A program made the position numbers and the translations under genes. From Bombyx mori (taxonomy: Eukaryota > Arthropoda > Insecta > Lepidoptera > Bombycidae), in contig NC_085127.1 in NCBI RefSeq assembly GCF_030269925.1, forward strand, positions 4,905,501-4,969,500: DNA of 64,000 nt, given 5' to 3'. Shown here piece by piece: positions 1 to 12,837 of the stretch (positions are counted from its first letter, which is position 1; each line of letters begins with the position of its first letter). Below the pieces are notes generated by a model that searched no databases, had not been told where the DNA came from, and saw only the letters and a program-made list of their open reading frames with translations.

Positions 1-107
1 CTTAGAACTTATATCTCAAGGTGGTCTATGGGCTCCAGTAACCACTTAACACCTTAACACCAGGTGGGCTGTGAGCTCGTCCACCCATCTAAGCAATAAA
101 ACAAAAA
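1..107 (+). mobile_element. Bm1 SINE, 3' part (cut by window edge)
   Basis: Reads ttagaacttatatctcaagg ... gagctcgtccacccatctaa then an A-rich tail. This is the standard end of the silkworm tRNA-derived SINE Bm1. Confidence 0.85.
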
Positions 108-835
108 TAAACATAAGGCCATTACCAATTAGAAAGCAAAAAGATTTAGGTTATTAAGAAATTTGTTGCTTGCTGTTCTTTGCTTGAATATATTTTCCTT
201 CTACAATTCAGATAGTTTAGGCATTCACGTCTGTCTACGAACTGATAATTGAGAAATTATCTGTTATTTCTGTTGTTATTACAACAATTTAATACCTCGT
301 TAACTTTTAACTGCGGAGATTTGTCTCGATGTTGATAACAACTATTGTAGATAAGTTCTATTATCAAAACGAACCACATACGAGTATTAAAAGACAAAAT
401 GTCTGCAAATTTGATATTTATTTCATGAAATTACCTAAATTAAAAAATAATTAACCAGGTTATAAAAATACTTTAAATAGGTAATAAAAAACATAATAAT
501 GTATATTAAAATAGAATTTTGAAAAATATATTAATGATTGTCAAAGAACGTCATCAAAACCTACCCATTCTGAATTTTTAATTACGCCACGTTATAATTT
601 AAAATCGTGGACCGCGACGGTAGTGTCATCTAACTACAATTGCAGGCGGCAAATGACATTACTGGTTTGTATGAATGTCCGTTGAATCGATTTTTTTCTT
701 TACCTATTCGCTATACTAGTAGGCTAGAGGGTTATTCCGGCTACGCCCGGAGTTAAATCGATCTTGACCGTGGCATACTGTGGCTAACCTAATTACCATT
801 GTTATAGATTGTTGTCGGCAAGCCCACCTTTTTAG
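108..835. other. AT-rich intergenic DNA
   Basis: No gene seen. 690-790 resembles a diverged LINE 3' end in reverse; the rest is unassigned. Confidence 0.5.
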
Positions 836-1192
836 TACACGTCCTTACGGATCCACCAAATCCCAATCCAATAACTCTTGCATTAGAAGCCGTTAGCTCT
901 AACACTAGGAGTAGGGACCCGGTAACCGTTCTCTTTGAACTCAGCAAAGAGTTCGACGTGCAACCTAACCTAAATATCAACCCGCTGAGTTTCTCGCCGG
1001 ATCTTCTCAGCACGTCACGATTCCGATCCGGTAGTAGATTCATTAGGTCTCCTTTGGAGGCGATCGGATAGCTGATATCAAATCCCACCCCTGCTGGCTC
1101 AGCCCTTGCTCGCCCACCTGCCCTGGTAAAACTGGAAAGGCCTCCGGGCCAACAGTAATCTATGAATGAATGAATGAATGAATGAATGAATG
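836..1192 (+). mobile_element. 5'-truncated jockey-like LINE 3' end
   Basis: Matches the end of ORF2 and the 3' UTR of the full-length jockey element (shared cgtccttacggatcc, the ctgag/ctcag hairpin, and the ggtgggcgag block in reverse). It ends in a (tgaa)n tract at 1164-1192 in place of poly(A). Small indels break the reading frame. Confidence 0.8.
1164..1192 (+). repeat. (tgaa)n microsatellite
   Basis: About seven tandem tgaa units form the tail of the truncated jockey-like LINE 3' end. Confidence 0.9.
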
Positions 1193-2162
1193 TAAATTCT
1201 TTTTTGCCAAGAAATTTTGTTCAAAGCGAACTTAACACCATGCAGGCATTCTCTTCCAGTTCACCCTCGTTAATGAAGTAAAGATTCAACAGGTGCGTTG
1301 CTGTGATGAAGTTAATTATTTTCAAACATAAAAAGAAAACCTTTTTAGTAGTTTGAGTAACAGAAATCAACATAATTACTTCAGTGCGTCACGTAGGGCA
1401 CCGGTGACCTACACGGCAGTTAAAGGGTTAAAAACGACATTGACGTGATTAGCCGGGAACAGCGTTTGATTTCTTACAAAGTATGAAAGGTCGAAAACTA
1501 CGGAGGTTCAATGGAGATTCTTGGATGTAGAAACAAGGACCACGATTTATCGCGTGCCGGGAAATTAAATTCAATTGCTTCAACATTGATGCTGTGGATT
1601 TCACAAAGCTTTGGACAATCAAGTAGACAAAAGACCGTTGTATTCACAATCGAACACAATAGGGGAATTAAACAAAAAATACGTCATCGATTTATTGAAA
1701 CTTAGTTATTAAGTAAATAATTTCACTACAATTATCTTTTGCTAAATGTTGAGGAATTTATTAAGCGAAAACAATTGTTTTTAGGAATAAAAGGTCGCGG
1801 AGTTAGTGTACTTGATTATAGCTACAATTTCCATTGTTTACCAGAAGATGTTACTTGATAATTATCTGACTAAGCATCAGAAGATAAGGAAATCATTCTT
1901 GACCGAAGTCATTCTTGAAATACAATAACTACCAAATGCTTATATTCCATCCACCGAAGTTTTCCAACAGTCAATACTGGTTGCAGCCCGCACGGATTTG
2001 TATCAAGGTCCTCTTACCTATTTCCGCCGTCAAGGAGTAATTGAATTTAACTTGACGATCCAGAGCACTGCCATTTCAATATAACTGAGACTTGAGTCTT
2101 ATCGAATAATTTAAGTTGGGTGGAGGAGAAAACTCATATTAAGTTGTACTGTAAAAAAAACG
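1193..2162. other. AT-rich intergenic DNA
   Basis: Only short chance ORFs (largest 64 codons at 1511). Nothing recognised. Confidence 0.5.
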
Positions 2163-2288
2163 GAGACCTTAGAACTCATATCTGAAGGTAGGTGGCGGAA
2201 TTTACGTTGTAGATATCTATGGGCTCCAATAGCCCCTTAACATCAGGTGAGCCATGAGCTCGTTCACCCACATATGCAATAAAAAATA
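2163..2288 (+). mobile_element. Bm1 SINE, 3' fragment
   Basis: A 5'-truncated copy from gagaccttagaactc to the A-rich tail, with several substitutions. Confidence 0.85.
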
Positions 2289-2831
2289 TCAACATTTTTT
2301 ATACCCACTTACATCTATGTATGTAAGTGGGGTGGGTAGACAATATGTCCAGAAAAGAATACTGTTACAATACAATACAATAATAAACAAGAAAAATAGG
2401 CTATACGACGGAGAAATGGAAAGGCGGTTTAACTAATTCTGTGTTAATAAATGAAATTTGTGTAAATGAGTCAGTAACTTTTGAGATTGAGGATCCGATT
2501 AAAAAAAACAACATACTATGCAGTTTCCCTGATCACTTCCGACGTATCTAATTGGTAAAGCAAGAATAAATATGGAAAATATCTTTATTTGGAAAAAAAA
2601 CTTTGGATTTCCCAATATATATATTTTTTTCTAAGCCAACGTGGCTAATTCAACAAGAAATATTTGTATTTTCGTGAACAAGTACCGAAGTGTCATTTAA
2701 TGTTACCGCATGACACATTACACGTTTGTTTTGATATGTGATTAGTGACTGTCAGATACATGGGTATTAGCCGGTTGTTTTACACAAAATTCGAAATTAT
2801 TAAAATCAATTCATAACCATTGATACAGAGG

Positions 2832-3082
2832 TTTTTTTTTTGTTGCTTAGATGGGTGGACGAGCTTACAGCCCACCTGGTGTTAAGTGGTTACTAGAGCC
2901 CATAGACATCTACAACGTATAGATGCGCCACCCACCTTGAGATATAAGTTCTAAGGTCTCAGTATAGTTAGTTACAACGGCTGCCCCACCCTTCAAATCG
3001 AAACACATTACTGCTTCACGGCAGAAATAAGCGGGGTGGTGGTACCTCCCGTGCGGGCTCACAAGAGGTCCTACCACCAGTA
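2832..3082 (-). mobile_element. Bm1 SINE, 5'-truncated
   Basis: T-rich tail at 2832, then gcttagatgggtggacgagc, through to cctaccaccagta. It lacks the tRNA-like head. Confidence 0.9.
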
Positions 3083-4467
3083 AAAAGTATGAATCCTTAT
3101 TTAAGAAATATGTAAAAAAAATAACCTAATTTTTTTTTAGCAGTCTCGTAAAATGGAATATATTTATAAATGATTTTTTTATCGAGACAGCTTTCGACGA
3201 TTAGAGATATCATTTCAATTCTCGTGTGACGTAAATACACGCCTTGAAGTCCTTCAATCATATTTGCGAAATACTAACCAAACGTTTTTAATTTGTCGCG
3301 GAACCAAATTTATACAACCTCAAAACGATTAAATCATCAGAGGCAGCATAACGAAAAGAGGGGGCAAAGATAACGGCAGGGAGTGCAAAACCATAGCTAC
3401 GTAGCTTCTCGCGTCAGAAGCCCGCGCAGCCTTCATTCAATCGCACGTCTTAATAATAACCGCGCCCGTACGACCACGGTACAATAACGCGAGCTCGTCG
3501 AGAAATAAACCAGTTGTTAGCGCATCTCAACCCCGTTGCTCGTTGCTTCGACAGGTAACGAAGAGTACGGATGTCCAGAAACAGAAGTGCCGTGATTGTG
3601 TTATTTGAAGCGAGTTTGTTTTTCCGTTTGTGACGAAAATAAAAAAAAAGATAGATTTTTAAATTTAGAATAATACAAAAAAAAAAACATGCTCTTGCTT
3701 GGAACTATTTGCTGATAGTATCGTTTTTATTTGTTCGATAAAATCCATAATATAATAATTATAATTCGGGTTCCTGCTCAGTCACATTAACAGGTAAGCA
3801 ATTAAGGCTTATTTTGTGTTAAACAAAAACTAATATGAACAATCAAGTAATTCATCGTAAATAAATTTATTTATTTACACTTCATACCTTTATCTATATT
3901 GGCGGACTTAATGCCTAAGGCATTCTGTACCAGTCAACCAAAAGTTGTCTGTGTAAATAGTATTAGGTGCATTGAAATATAAATAAACACACGTGTTAGT
4001 AAGTGTAAATTTATATACATCTAGTTTATATAATATTTAAAGGAATTAAAACTTAAATTTTCGTGAATAACTATTTTAGACAGATTAAGAACAAGATATA
4101 AAATTAGAAGATGTTAATAATTTAAAAATAATTACCACTACGTACATCTCGTTACTTAAACAAACCACTTAATTGACGAATTTTATTTTTGTTTGCTAAA
4201 ACCAGATAGGCAGGTTATTAACTAGTTCACATAATGTTTACATTAATCTTCGAACTTAAGTAGATAATTTCGAAGTCTTAACGGATAGAAAACAATAAAA
4301 GATTTAATGAACAATAAAATAATGAGTTTTCTTGATTTGATTTCTTAATTAATGACGAATCATATGACAGATTCAGTTGAAGTTAGTTTTAAGTTATAAT
4401 ATTAATGGCGCGAAATAGTTGATGTTCCGGTTTGAAGGTCAGATTAGGAGAGCCTTTATTTCTTATT
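3083..4467. other. Intergenic DNA with a CpG-richer patch at 3400-3600
   Basis: The patch at 3400-3600 stands out by many CG dinucleotides and ends near cgacag-gtaacg (3549-3560), a possible splice donor. 3860-3960 looks like an old dispersed repeat. No ORF. Confidence 0.4.
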
Positions 4468-4597
4468 CTTTTTTTTTTAATTGCCTTGGTAGGCAGATGA
4501 GCATACGGCCCAGCTGATGGTGAGTGGTTACCATCGCCCATGGACGTCAGCAATGCCAGCGGCAGAGCCAAGGCGCTGCCTACCGTGGCTATGACCT
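4468..4597 (-). repeat. Short dispersed SINE-like repeat (~110 bp), copy 1
   Basis: ttgccttggtaggcagatga ... caatgcc...ctgcctacc, with poly(T) on the left. The same family is at 37036, 43241, 56613 and 60918. Confidence 0.75.
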
Positions 4598-5404
4598 TAT
4601 GTTACACGGCAGGCGACGTACATACCTGATAATGGGTCCATGGGCTGTGGCGTAAGCGTTTACATTAAGTATTAATTTTGACACATTAGGTACTACAAAC
4701 TTTTAAGAAATTACGTTTAAGTGATTTAGTGAATTTTGGTATATGAAATGAAAGTTATAGTAACAATTTTTCTCTTTTAACTTCCCTTTTTCCTGCATTT
4801 ATACAACTTCTTATTTTTTCATAAAGACCATTTTTCATACTACATCACTGCATTCACACTCTTTCCTCACATATCTTCTATCAAACAGTCAATGCAATTA
4901 GGTTCTCTTACAAAATTAGAAATAAATCTCACAAAAAAATATTGGTTATTTGAACAGAATTATAGTAACAATGAAATAATTTCTATTGCTATGTTCGTCA
5001 ACGGGAATCACACGCCTTATTATGATTATAGCTGGAAAACAAAAAAAATGTGTATTTTTGTTTAATTTCCATTTATCGTACTACAATTTATTATACCGAA
5101 AATCGCATATGAAGTGCATACAACAACTGCTTGAATTCAAATTAGATAAACAACATGCAAACGTATAGATCACGAATGTATATTTATCTAATTAATTGTA
5201 TCGAGGAGGATTTCTTCAAAAGCCACAATTACAAATAGCGTGTACGAAAGACGAGAAAAACTACTAAATCAGTATTCGAATATTTAGTTGGGAAAATGTA
5301 CATGTTATACATAATAAATGAAACTCAAATAATACTAAAATATACCACAAATATGTGCGTAACAGTAGCACACATTAAAATCTAAGAAAACGTTTTCAAG
5401 AAGA
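4598..5404. other. AT-rich intergenic DNA
   Basis: Nothing recognised. Confidence 0.5.
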
Positions 5405-5745
5405 ATCTATATATTAATACGCGAAGCAAAAACTTTGTATCCCTTTTTACGAAAATTGCGCGGACGGAGGAGTATGAAATTTTCCACACTTATAGAGAAT
5501 ATAGAGAAGAAGTGACCAATGCTAATATTTTTTTTAAAATAATGCATAAAAGTTACAATAAATCAATAAAGAAAACATTAAACACACTACATACCATGTA
5601 TTTGACGCACACACGCATGCGTACTATTAATTGTCAAACTTTTGTTCTTGACGTCTGTTGTCAAATTGAGAATAGATTAAATATTGTTTGTCTTTATTAA
5701 TATTTTTTTATAGTGTAGCCTTGGCGAAATTTGTGATCATAGAAG
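5405..5745 (+). repeat. Dispersed ~0.33-kb repeat, copy 1
   Basis: cccttttta-cgaaaattgcgcggacggag ... tagtgtagccttggcgaaat. Its reverse complement recurs at 36000-36290. Class not recognised. Confidence 0.65.
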
Positions 5746-6247
5746 TATAAAATACAATCATAGTAGTGTACAAACTTATTATACAATTCCAATTAATTAT
5801 AGTCGAATTTCGACTACTGCGGGACCTCTAGTCCGACTAAAAATGTCACATGAGTGGCAAGAAATAATAATATTCTTTAGTTCGCCTCCTAAATACTTGT
5901 GAAGATAATTAAGTAATAAGTATTCAGTAAGCGCGCGCAATGGAAATTGAATTTTATATTTGTATCCTGTTAATTAATTGTTATAAATCGGTTCTAAGCT
6001 CCGTGGTTATCGCTACACGTGCAATTGAGAATAGTGCTCTCGACAAACACTCAATTGATGTGTTTTTCCGCTCTATTTAGTGAAAACGACCTTTTCTTTA
6101 GGGCCCGTAGGTCAGCAGATGACCTACACTTATTCGCCGGAAGTACCTACTACGCGTGTACGCATGTGTGATATGTAGGTACATAGTTCTATAATCACAC
6201 ATACATTATAATATGTACTATATAATATCTGTATTGTATAATATCTT

Positions 6248-6488
6248 ACTGATGGTAGGACCTCTTGTGAGTCCGCACGGGTAGGTACCACCGCCCTGGT
6301 TATTACTGCCGGGAAGCAGTAATGCGTTTCGGTTTGAAGAGTGGGGCAGCCGTTGTAACTATACTGAAACCTTAGAATTTATATCTTAAGGTGAGTGGCG
6401 GTATTTACGTTGTAGATGTCTATGGGCTCCAGTAACCACTTAACACCAGGTGGGCTGTGAGCCCGTCCACACATCTAAGCAATTTTTT
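6248..6488 (+). mobile_element. Bm1 SINE, 5'-truncated
   Basis: Begins at actgatggtaggacctcttg and ends catctaagcaat. The tRNA-like head is missing. Confidence 0.9.
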
Positions 6489-7225
6489 TTTTTGTAGTAA
6501 ATTGATTATTAAAAGTCAGCGGTTGGGTTTGAGGTCAACAGGTTGATTTAGATTCAATGCACTTTTCTTGCTTTCGCGCGTCAATAGATAGTTTATTTAG
6601 GACATTATTTTAATAAGCTTCTGATTTGATCGGATTTGAAATATTTTTTGTCGCCAAAGAAAGCATTTGAGTTCCTTTAGTGGTAAGCGTTTACCGTTGC
6701 CCATGGACATCAGCAAAATTAGGGACGCAGTTTATTTGCAGCTTACCTTGTATATCATAATATGCTAAATATAAATAATTTGATATATGATATTATTTCA
6801 TATGTATGCTGTAAAACCACAAGATTTGCAGAATCTGTTCCGATACACCCTCAAGTTTTAAGCTCGCACTTAAGCTCTACATTTATAAGCTCGCTTAACG
6901 GCTAGGTCGCAATTTTAATCTTTAGGGCAGCCCATTTGTCGAGTATAGGGAAGTAAATAATTCACTTTGAAAATAGCATATCCTACACGTGCTATAAACA
7001 CATATAACACGCGAATGTGTAAACAAATAAAAAGCCGATCTATGACTCCATCATCGCAATGGTCAGGTCGTTTACGATTCAAAACGTTTTAAAGAACATC
7101 TTCACATTCATTATCAACATCAAGTTCCTTTGAAGTTGCTATGAAAGATGGTACGTTTTTTTTTTAAAAATATGACTACGTGTTTATTTCGACTTGTTTT
7201 TTGAAGCTTATTTTTGAACATGAGC

Positions 7226-7242
7226 ACACACACACACACAAC
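7226..7242 (+). repeat. (ac)n microsatellite
   Basis: Eight tandem ac dinucleotides. Confidence 0.85.
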
Positions 7243-7512
7243 TATTGATGTGGTACACACGTCGACTTTATTAAGTGTCAAATTAACAACGAAATTAGTA
7301 TGGGAATCTTGAAAGAAATATATCTGTAATCTGTTCGATGTCCAAATAAATTGAGAACATTTGTTTATTCATTAAACCGATCACTGTGTGTTCGATTTTG
7401 TATATTACCTGTTTCTGTGCGTTCGAGGATCATTTGTTTTGTAATGATGAGCTTTTGTTGGTATTTCAGAGAAGGTTTTTTATATATGTAACTATATATA
7501 TCAAACTTTGGA

Positions 7513-7956
7513 GTCGTCGTGGCCTAAAAGATAAGACGTCCGATCCGGTCCGGTATCTTGCGTTGCACCAGTGTTCGAATCCCGCAGGCGGGTACCAATT
7601 TTTCTAATGAAATACGTACTTATGAAATGTTCACGATTAACTTCCACGGCGAAGGAATAGCATCGTGTAATAAAAATCAAGCCCACAAAAAATTATAACT
7701 AATTTGCGTAATTATTGGTGGTAGGACGTTTTGTGAGTCCGTACGGGTAGGTACCACCAGCCTGCCTATTTCTACCGTGAAGGAGTAATGCGTTTCGGTT
7801 TGAAAGGTGTGATAGCCGTTGTACTTGTATTGAGACCTTAGAACTCATATCTCAAGGTGGGCGGCGGCATTTAGGTTGTAGATGTCTATGGGCTCCAGTA
7901 ATCACTTAACACCAGGTGGGCTGTGAGCTCGTCCAACCATCTAAGTAATAAAAAAT
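7513..7956 (+). mobile_element. Bm1 SINE, full length with tRNA-like head
   Basis: A 444-bp copy. The head (7513-7590) has an A-box-like gtggcctaaaagataag and a B-box-like gttcgaatccc typical of Pol III promoters. The body and A-rich tail follow. Confidence 0.92.
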
Positions 7957-8304
7957 ACAATAAAGGCATGAAAGGTGCGCCCTTCGGATTTTTTTCAACA
8001 GATGGATGTATATCATATATTTGAGGATAATTTTAACGAAATGTAGCTGAGATGCTGTTTTTGTTAGTAAATGTAGAATTTCGATTTGAGCGTGGGCGAT
8101 TGTCAGCAGCGTCATTAACTTGACAGTAGATGGAGCGTGAGCTCATCTCCAAGGTACGGGTAACTTACTAAGGGCACCTGAAGGATAAATTAAGCTTTTA
8201 AACTTGAACTTCGTCTTCCTAGTCGGATACTCTGGGCAGAGTAGTCGTGGCTGTCGATGGACAGGGTTGCGTCTCGTCGTTGCAAACTTGAACTATCTAG
8301 ATAC

Positions 8305-8538
8305 ACCACAAATAATATAGCAACTTCGACAATCTTATTCCGTACCTAACTTTGAGAATCTTTTATTATTGTACAAATGAGAACCACAAATAATATGGAA
8401 ACTTTGACAATCTTATTCCGAACCTAACTTTGAGAATCTTTTATTATTGTGCAAATGAGAACCACAAATAATATCGAAACTTTGACAATCTTATTCCGAA
8501 CCTAACTTTGAGAATCTTTTATTATTGTACAAGTGAGA
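8305..8538 (+). repeat. 78-bp tandem repeat, three copies
   Basis: accacaaataatat starts units at 8305, 8383 and 8461. Each holds cttattccg-acctaactttgagaatct. Copies differ at only a few bases. Confidence 0.9.
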
Positions 8539-8722
8539 CCGGTCACGCGGCGATGTGACTATGACTAAACTAAAAAAAAACTTGGATATCTTGAAACTAC
8601 ACGCGCGCCACCTATAAGAGATATGTTCCGTGGAGTGCTAAAAACAACTGCACCAAGTTTCATCACATTTGAACGGCTTAGGAACCCATAGACAAAAAAC
8701 ATAATCCGATGACCGGTCTCAC
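8533..8722. repeat. Inverted-repeat-bounded segment after the 78-bp repeats
   Basis: gtgagaccggtca at 8533-8545 and tgaccggtctcac at 8710-8722 are exact inverted copies, 190 bp end to end. This is the size of a MITE, but no clear target duplication is seen. Confidence 0.5.
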
Positions 8723-9649
8723 GTGTCTGTGACAGTCCACAAATGTATACAACGATCTGGCATTGCCTTTATAGTTGTACACCTTCTTAATTAATATGAA
8801 GATTTTTTGCTCACTCCTCAATTACCATGAAATGCACGTTAGAAACGTGAAAAAACCTTTGTTTCAAATTTTATGAATTAATTGTGTAATTTCTCAAATG
8901 TTTTTTTCAAATAGGCTAACCAATCACAACCGTATTACATACCGCATACAATGCTTTTTGCTTTGCTCATGTGCTGTCAACCGTAATCAAAACTGGTTGA
9001 TGTACCTAGCTTATGTACAAATACCAGGAAAACAGAAAAATACAAGTGATCGTTAAATGACCTATTTAGGTACAGAATCATTACAAGACTAAGGCTTTAA
9101 AGGCACTTTGATTAGTCGTTGGGCTTCGGTATCAAGAGGAAACAATTATAAACCATTAACCAATAAACCATTTTTCTTCGTCAATCTCTCCGCTTAGGAT
9201 ACGCACGCATGTTTTTCTTCCAAGGTCCAGCTTTCATCATAAGACCTAGCTTATCACAGTTTCATTGATCTTAAAAATACAGCCATTTCATTCTTCTGTA
9301 GCCCGCTCGAGATTAAAGGTTCAGTTGGCGCGATTTTTACAAGCGAATTCATCGATGGTTAGCTACCTCCTAAAATACCACATGCAAAGCGCTTTCCGAG
9401 GGGTTTAACGAGAATTGCTACTCGCACGCCACGACTATCGTAAGCAAACATGTAACCACTGTCATAAGACCTTTCTTATTACATTTATAAGTAAGATTTA
9501 CGACCCACCTAGTTAAGCGACTACCAGAATCCGTAGACATCAGAAATGCCTTAACCCATAGTCGAAGTCTGAATTGTACTGTATGACTCTTTGAACCGGA
9601 AGGCGTCATTACTTCCCTACAGAAATAGGTACATTGTACGAGTATATAC
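8723..9649. other. Intergenic DNA
   Basis: 9480-9600 has faint antisense Bm1-like text (acgacccacctagttaagcg). Otherwise nothing. Confidence 0.4.
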
Positions 9650-9846
9650 CAGTGCTTTTTCCCCTACCTATTAGCTGGTAGATTAAGAAGGTTTTCCAGC
9701 TACGCGCAGACGGGCTCAATCTGAGAGAATTTGCTAACACTGGCTCTAGCAAGAACAGTGCTTCGCAGAATCTACCACCGGATCGCGACCCACTGAGAAG
9801 GTCCGGTGAGAAACTCAGTGGGCTTGCTGGTGCTATTTTTTCCTAC
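9650..9846 (-). mobile_element. LINE 3'-end fragment (jockey-like, second family)
   Basis: Shares the cactgag/ctcagtg hairpin and flanking text with the copy at 15058-15267 in the opposite orientation. No coding remnant recognised. Confidence 0.55.
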
Positions 9847-11619
9847 CACTACCACGAAGCACCTGATTACGCAAATTCATAAATTATGCAAATTTTATTT
9901 TTTGTTACACTATGTTGCTTCTTCATTGTGGAACTTGTTCGTATAAATTGATATCTATCTGCGAGATTTAAACACATAGTCGCATCGCTTGATTCGCCTA
10001 CACCGGGCGTTTTATCCTTTACGTTACGGCTTCAAATGAAGCCTTTGGATGAAAAATAATATTTATCACTCTTAGTCCCAACGCCCATAACAGTGCTTAA
10101 AATAACAAAACTCATTACTTTTTTATAGCTTTATGTCATCCGCAACCCAACCCAGAAAGTCTTCTGTTGCGTGTCCCTCGCACATAATTAATTCCGCCAT
10201 AGAAACGCCAAAATCACTGACATCGCTACATTCACACAGTAAACTTTAATAAAACTACTGTAACAGACAGGGCTGGTAACATATCAGAAATGCAACGTTT
10301 ATTGATCCTTCTTCTTCTATTTGTCCTTAAAATATGAGGTCTGCGTAGTACGTCCTCTTTTCCATTCAAGTCATCTCTGTACCCAGACCCCTTCTCTCGT
10401 ATATACTCTTTCAGAAATTCCCTATAAGTCTTTTTAAGATGCCCCCTCCTCAAATTACAGTCAACTTCAAAAACACTCAACGTGAATTAAACAACAATGG
10501 ATTGATTTGCAGCAGTTAATTGATTTAGAATGACACATGTGACAGCCCTGCCACCGAAACACGTGAGCTCATTAAACCGGCTCTGTATGTACAAGATGCT
10601 GAAGTATTATTTAAAATTTTGCTTACATCCTGTGCTGGTCACACTTTGTATTATTGCGAAGCGTGCGATCGAGATAGAAGATTACAGTTGTCGATTGTAG
10701 ATTTCATTGTCTTATTTTACAAACATTTCTCATTGATCCGCAATCGGTATTATGAGCGGTGAGCTGCCAATATTATTTTCGTGTGACGATTGACTTATGA
10801 ATTCGCAATTCGATAGTCTTTTTTAAATAATTTTTTTACTGTTATTATCCGTGGATTGGCCTAACCAAATTAGAGGCAAAAGTACCCCGCCGCCCAACTT
10901 AATGCCATCACGGCTCAGGTCCGATTTCCTGGATCAGTTTTAATTGCATTGGGATTACCGCCAACCGATTGCTTCGGGATAGGAATAGGGCAGTACCGTG
11001 GCTGTCCCAACACGTGCGGTTTCACTACTAGATAAATAATTATGATAAAAAATTTATTTATATTATTAAGCATCCTCCAGATTTCATTCTACGCCCACAT
11101 CTATTTGATACTTTATTCGATGGCAAGTAAATAAATTAATAATTAAGATAAACTTGCTTATTAGTAGTAGTAATTGCAAGTTTTTCTTTTAAATAGTTAA
11201 AATATAAGGTACTCGTCTTTGACTATAGCCAAGTAGCTTATATTTATAACTAAGATCAAGCAGCTTGTGTGTATAGGTTGTAAAGTATTTTCCAAAACCC
11301 ACTTATATTTAATTGTCGTTTCATTATGTTATTCACAAAAGCGTGACTCAATGAAAAAGTATAATACAATGGCGTACATATTTTCAGAAATTGAAAAGAA
11401 GTTCAATTTTCAAGGTAAAGTAAAGACATTCCAGACGTAATGAGAGATATGAGAATCTAATTACGTCTAGAAACATAATATGGAAATGCTTTGATCATTA
11501 CATTCAAAGCCGAATTGTGTTACGGTTTAGATTTACAATAATAAAAATATTTATACTTTTAAGTACAAAAACATATTATTTTTTCAATAAAAAAAATATA
11601 TTGATATTTGAAAACAATG
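9847..11619. other. Intergenic DNA
   Basis: A GC-richer stretch at 10850-11030 without an ORF may be an old repeat. An 82-codon frame at 10232-10480 shows no domain. Confidence 0.4.
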
Positions 11620-11864
11620 TTTTTTTTTTATTGCTTAGATGGGTGGACGAGCTCACAGCCCACCTGGTGTTAAGTGGTTACTGGAGCCCATAGACAATCT
11701 ACAACGTAAATATGCGCCACCCACCTTGAGATGAGTTCTAAGATCTCAGTATAGTTACAACGGTTGCCCCACCCTTCAGACCGAAACGCATTACTGCTTC
11801 ACGGCAGAAATAGGCAGGGCGGTGGTACCTACCCGCGCGGACTCACAAGAGGTCCTACCACCAG
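11620..11864 (-). mobile_element. Bm1 SINE, 5'-truncated
   Basis: Poly(T) at 11620 followed by the antisense Bm1 body to ctaccaccagt. Confidence 0.9.
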
Positions 11865-12044
11865 TTTCAAGTTTTTAAACTGTATATTCTCTTTAATGTT
11901 TATTATCCGTTTAATGATTGGTCGAAAGATCATCGGTAGCGATAATATTGTCCACTATTGTACAATGTATTGCCAGACAAATTGTAGAAGTTTATTGTCT
12001 ACATTGACTGTTTCTGCATAAATCTATACTATAATAATATTTTA

Positions 12045-12261
12045 TCTATACTAATATTATAAAGAGGAAAGATTTGTTTGTTTGTTTGTTTCGAATAGGC
12101 TCCAAAACTACTGGACCGATTTGAAAAATTCTTTTTCCATTAGAAGCCGACATTGTCCCTGATGAACATAGGCTACTTTTTTAAAAAAAAAATTTAATTT
12201 ATTTTTTTGGTTTCATGTGTTTTTTAATGTTTCCGAAGCGAAGCGAGGGCGGGTCGCTAGT
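12045..12261 (+). mobile_element. Helitron-like non-autonomous element
   Basis: Begins tctatactaatattataaag and ends in gaagcgaagcgagggcgggtcgctagt, that is 5'-TC and CTAG-T-3' with a GC-rich 3' subterminal part, as in lepidopteran Helitrons. Confidence 0.6.
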
Positions 12262-12694
12262 ATTTTATAATTATAAAGAGGAAAGATTTGTTTGTTTGTT
12301 TGTATTCAATAGGCTCCGAAACTACTGAACCGACGTGAAAAATTCTTTCACTGTTTGGATGTCACACTATCCCCGAGTGACATGGCTATAATATTTTTGG
12401 AAAAAAAATTAGGAATCCTTACTAAAACTCCAATAATGTAACACAAGGATTAAAAAAATACCTAAAATATTCTTTACATCGCGTGCCCTGCGAAAACTAT
12501 TGATGATAGAATAAAATGATGTACTACGACTTTGTAGAACACATTATTATTTACAAAAAGTGTTGCGACAGCATATGTCTAACTATTATAGTTATGCCGC
12601 AATAAGTGTTCTTTTATTTAAAAAAATAAAACAACGTCAAATATCGTTGAAATTTTTGTTAAAGACCCGAGCGGAGCCGGAGCTGGCTGCTAGT
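12262..12694 (+). mobile_element. Helitron-like non-autonomous element, adjacent second copy
   Basis: aaagaggaaagatttgtttg at its start and gagcggagccgg...ctgctagt at its end. Close to the intronic copy at 43979-44393 along most of its length. Confidence 0.6.
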
Positions 12695-12837
12695 ATATTA
12701 TATACCGAAACGAATTAATCCATGTATTCGTCGATTTTCATTGCAACTTAAAGGTTCAAACAAGGCAGATATTGTGTGCGTTGGCAGTTTAAACTTGAAC
12801 GGTCGTAGCCGTAAGGTATAAAGAAAGCAATGTAATG

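Larger units (their letters stand above)
5746..7512. other. Intergenic DNA around Bm1 at 6248
   Basis: Apart from Bm1, the short SINE fragment at 6672-6716 and the (ac)n tract, nothing is recognised. Confidence 0.45.

Noticed and set aside
7513..7590. tRNA-like heads of Bm1 (also 24602/29788, 32855-32930, 39324-39400, 42855-42931)
   Set aside because: They match the Bm1 consensus head; no cloverleaf of a working tRNA can be drawn.
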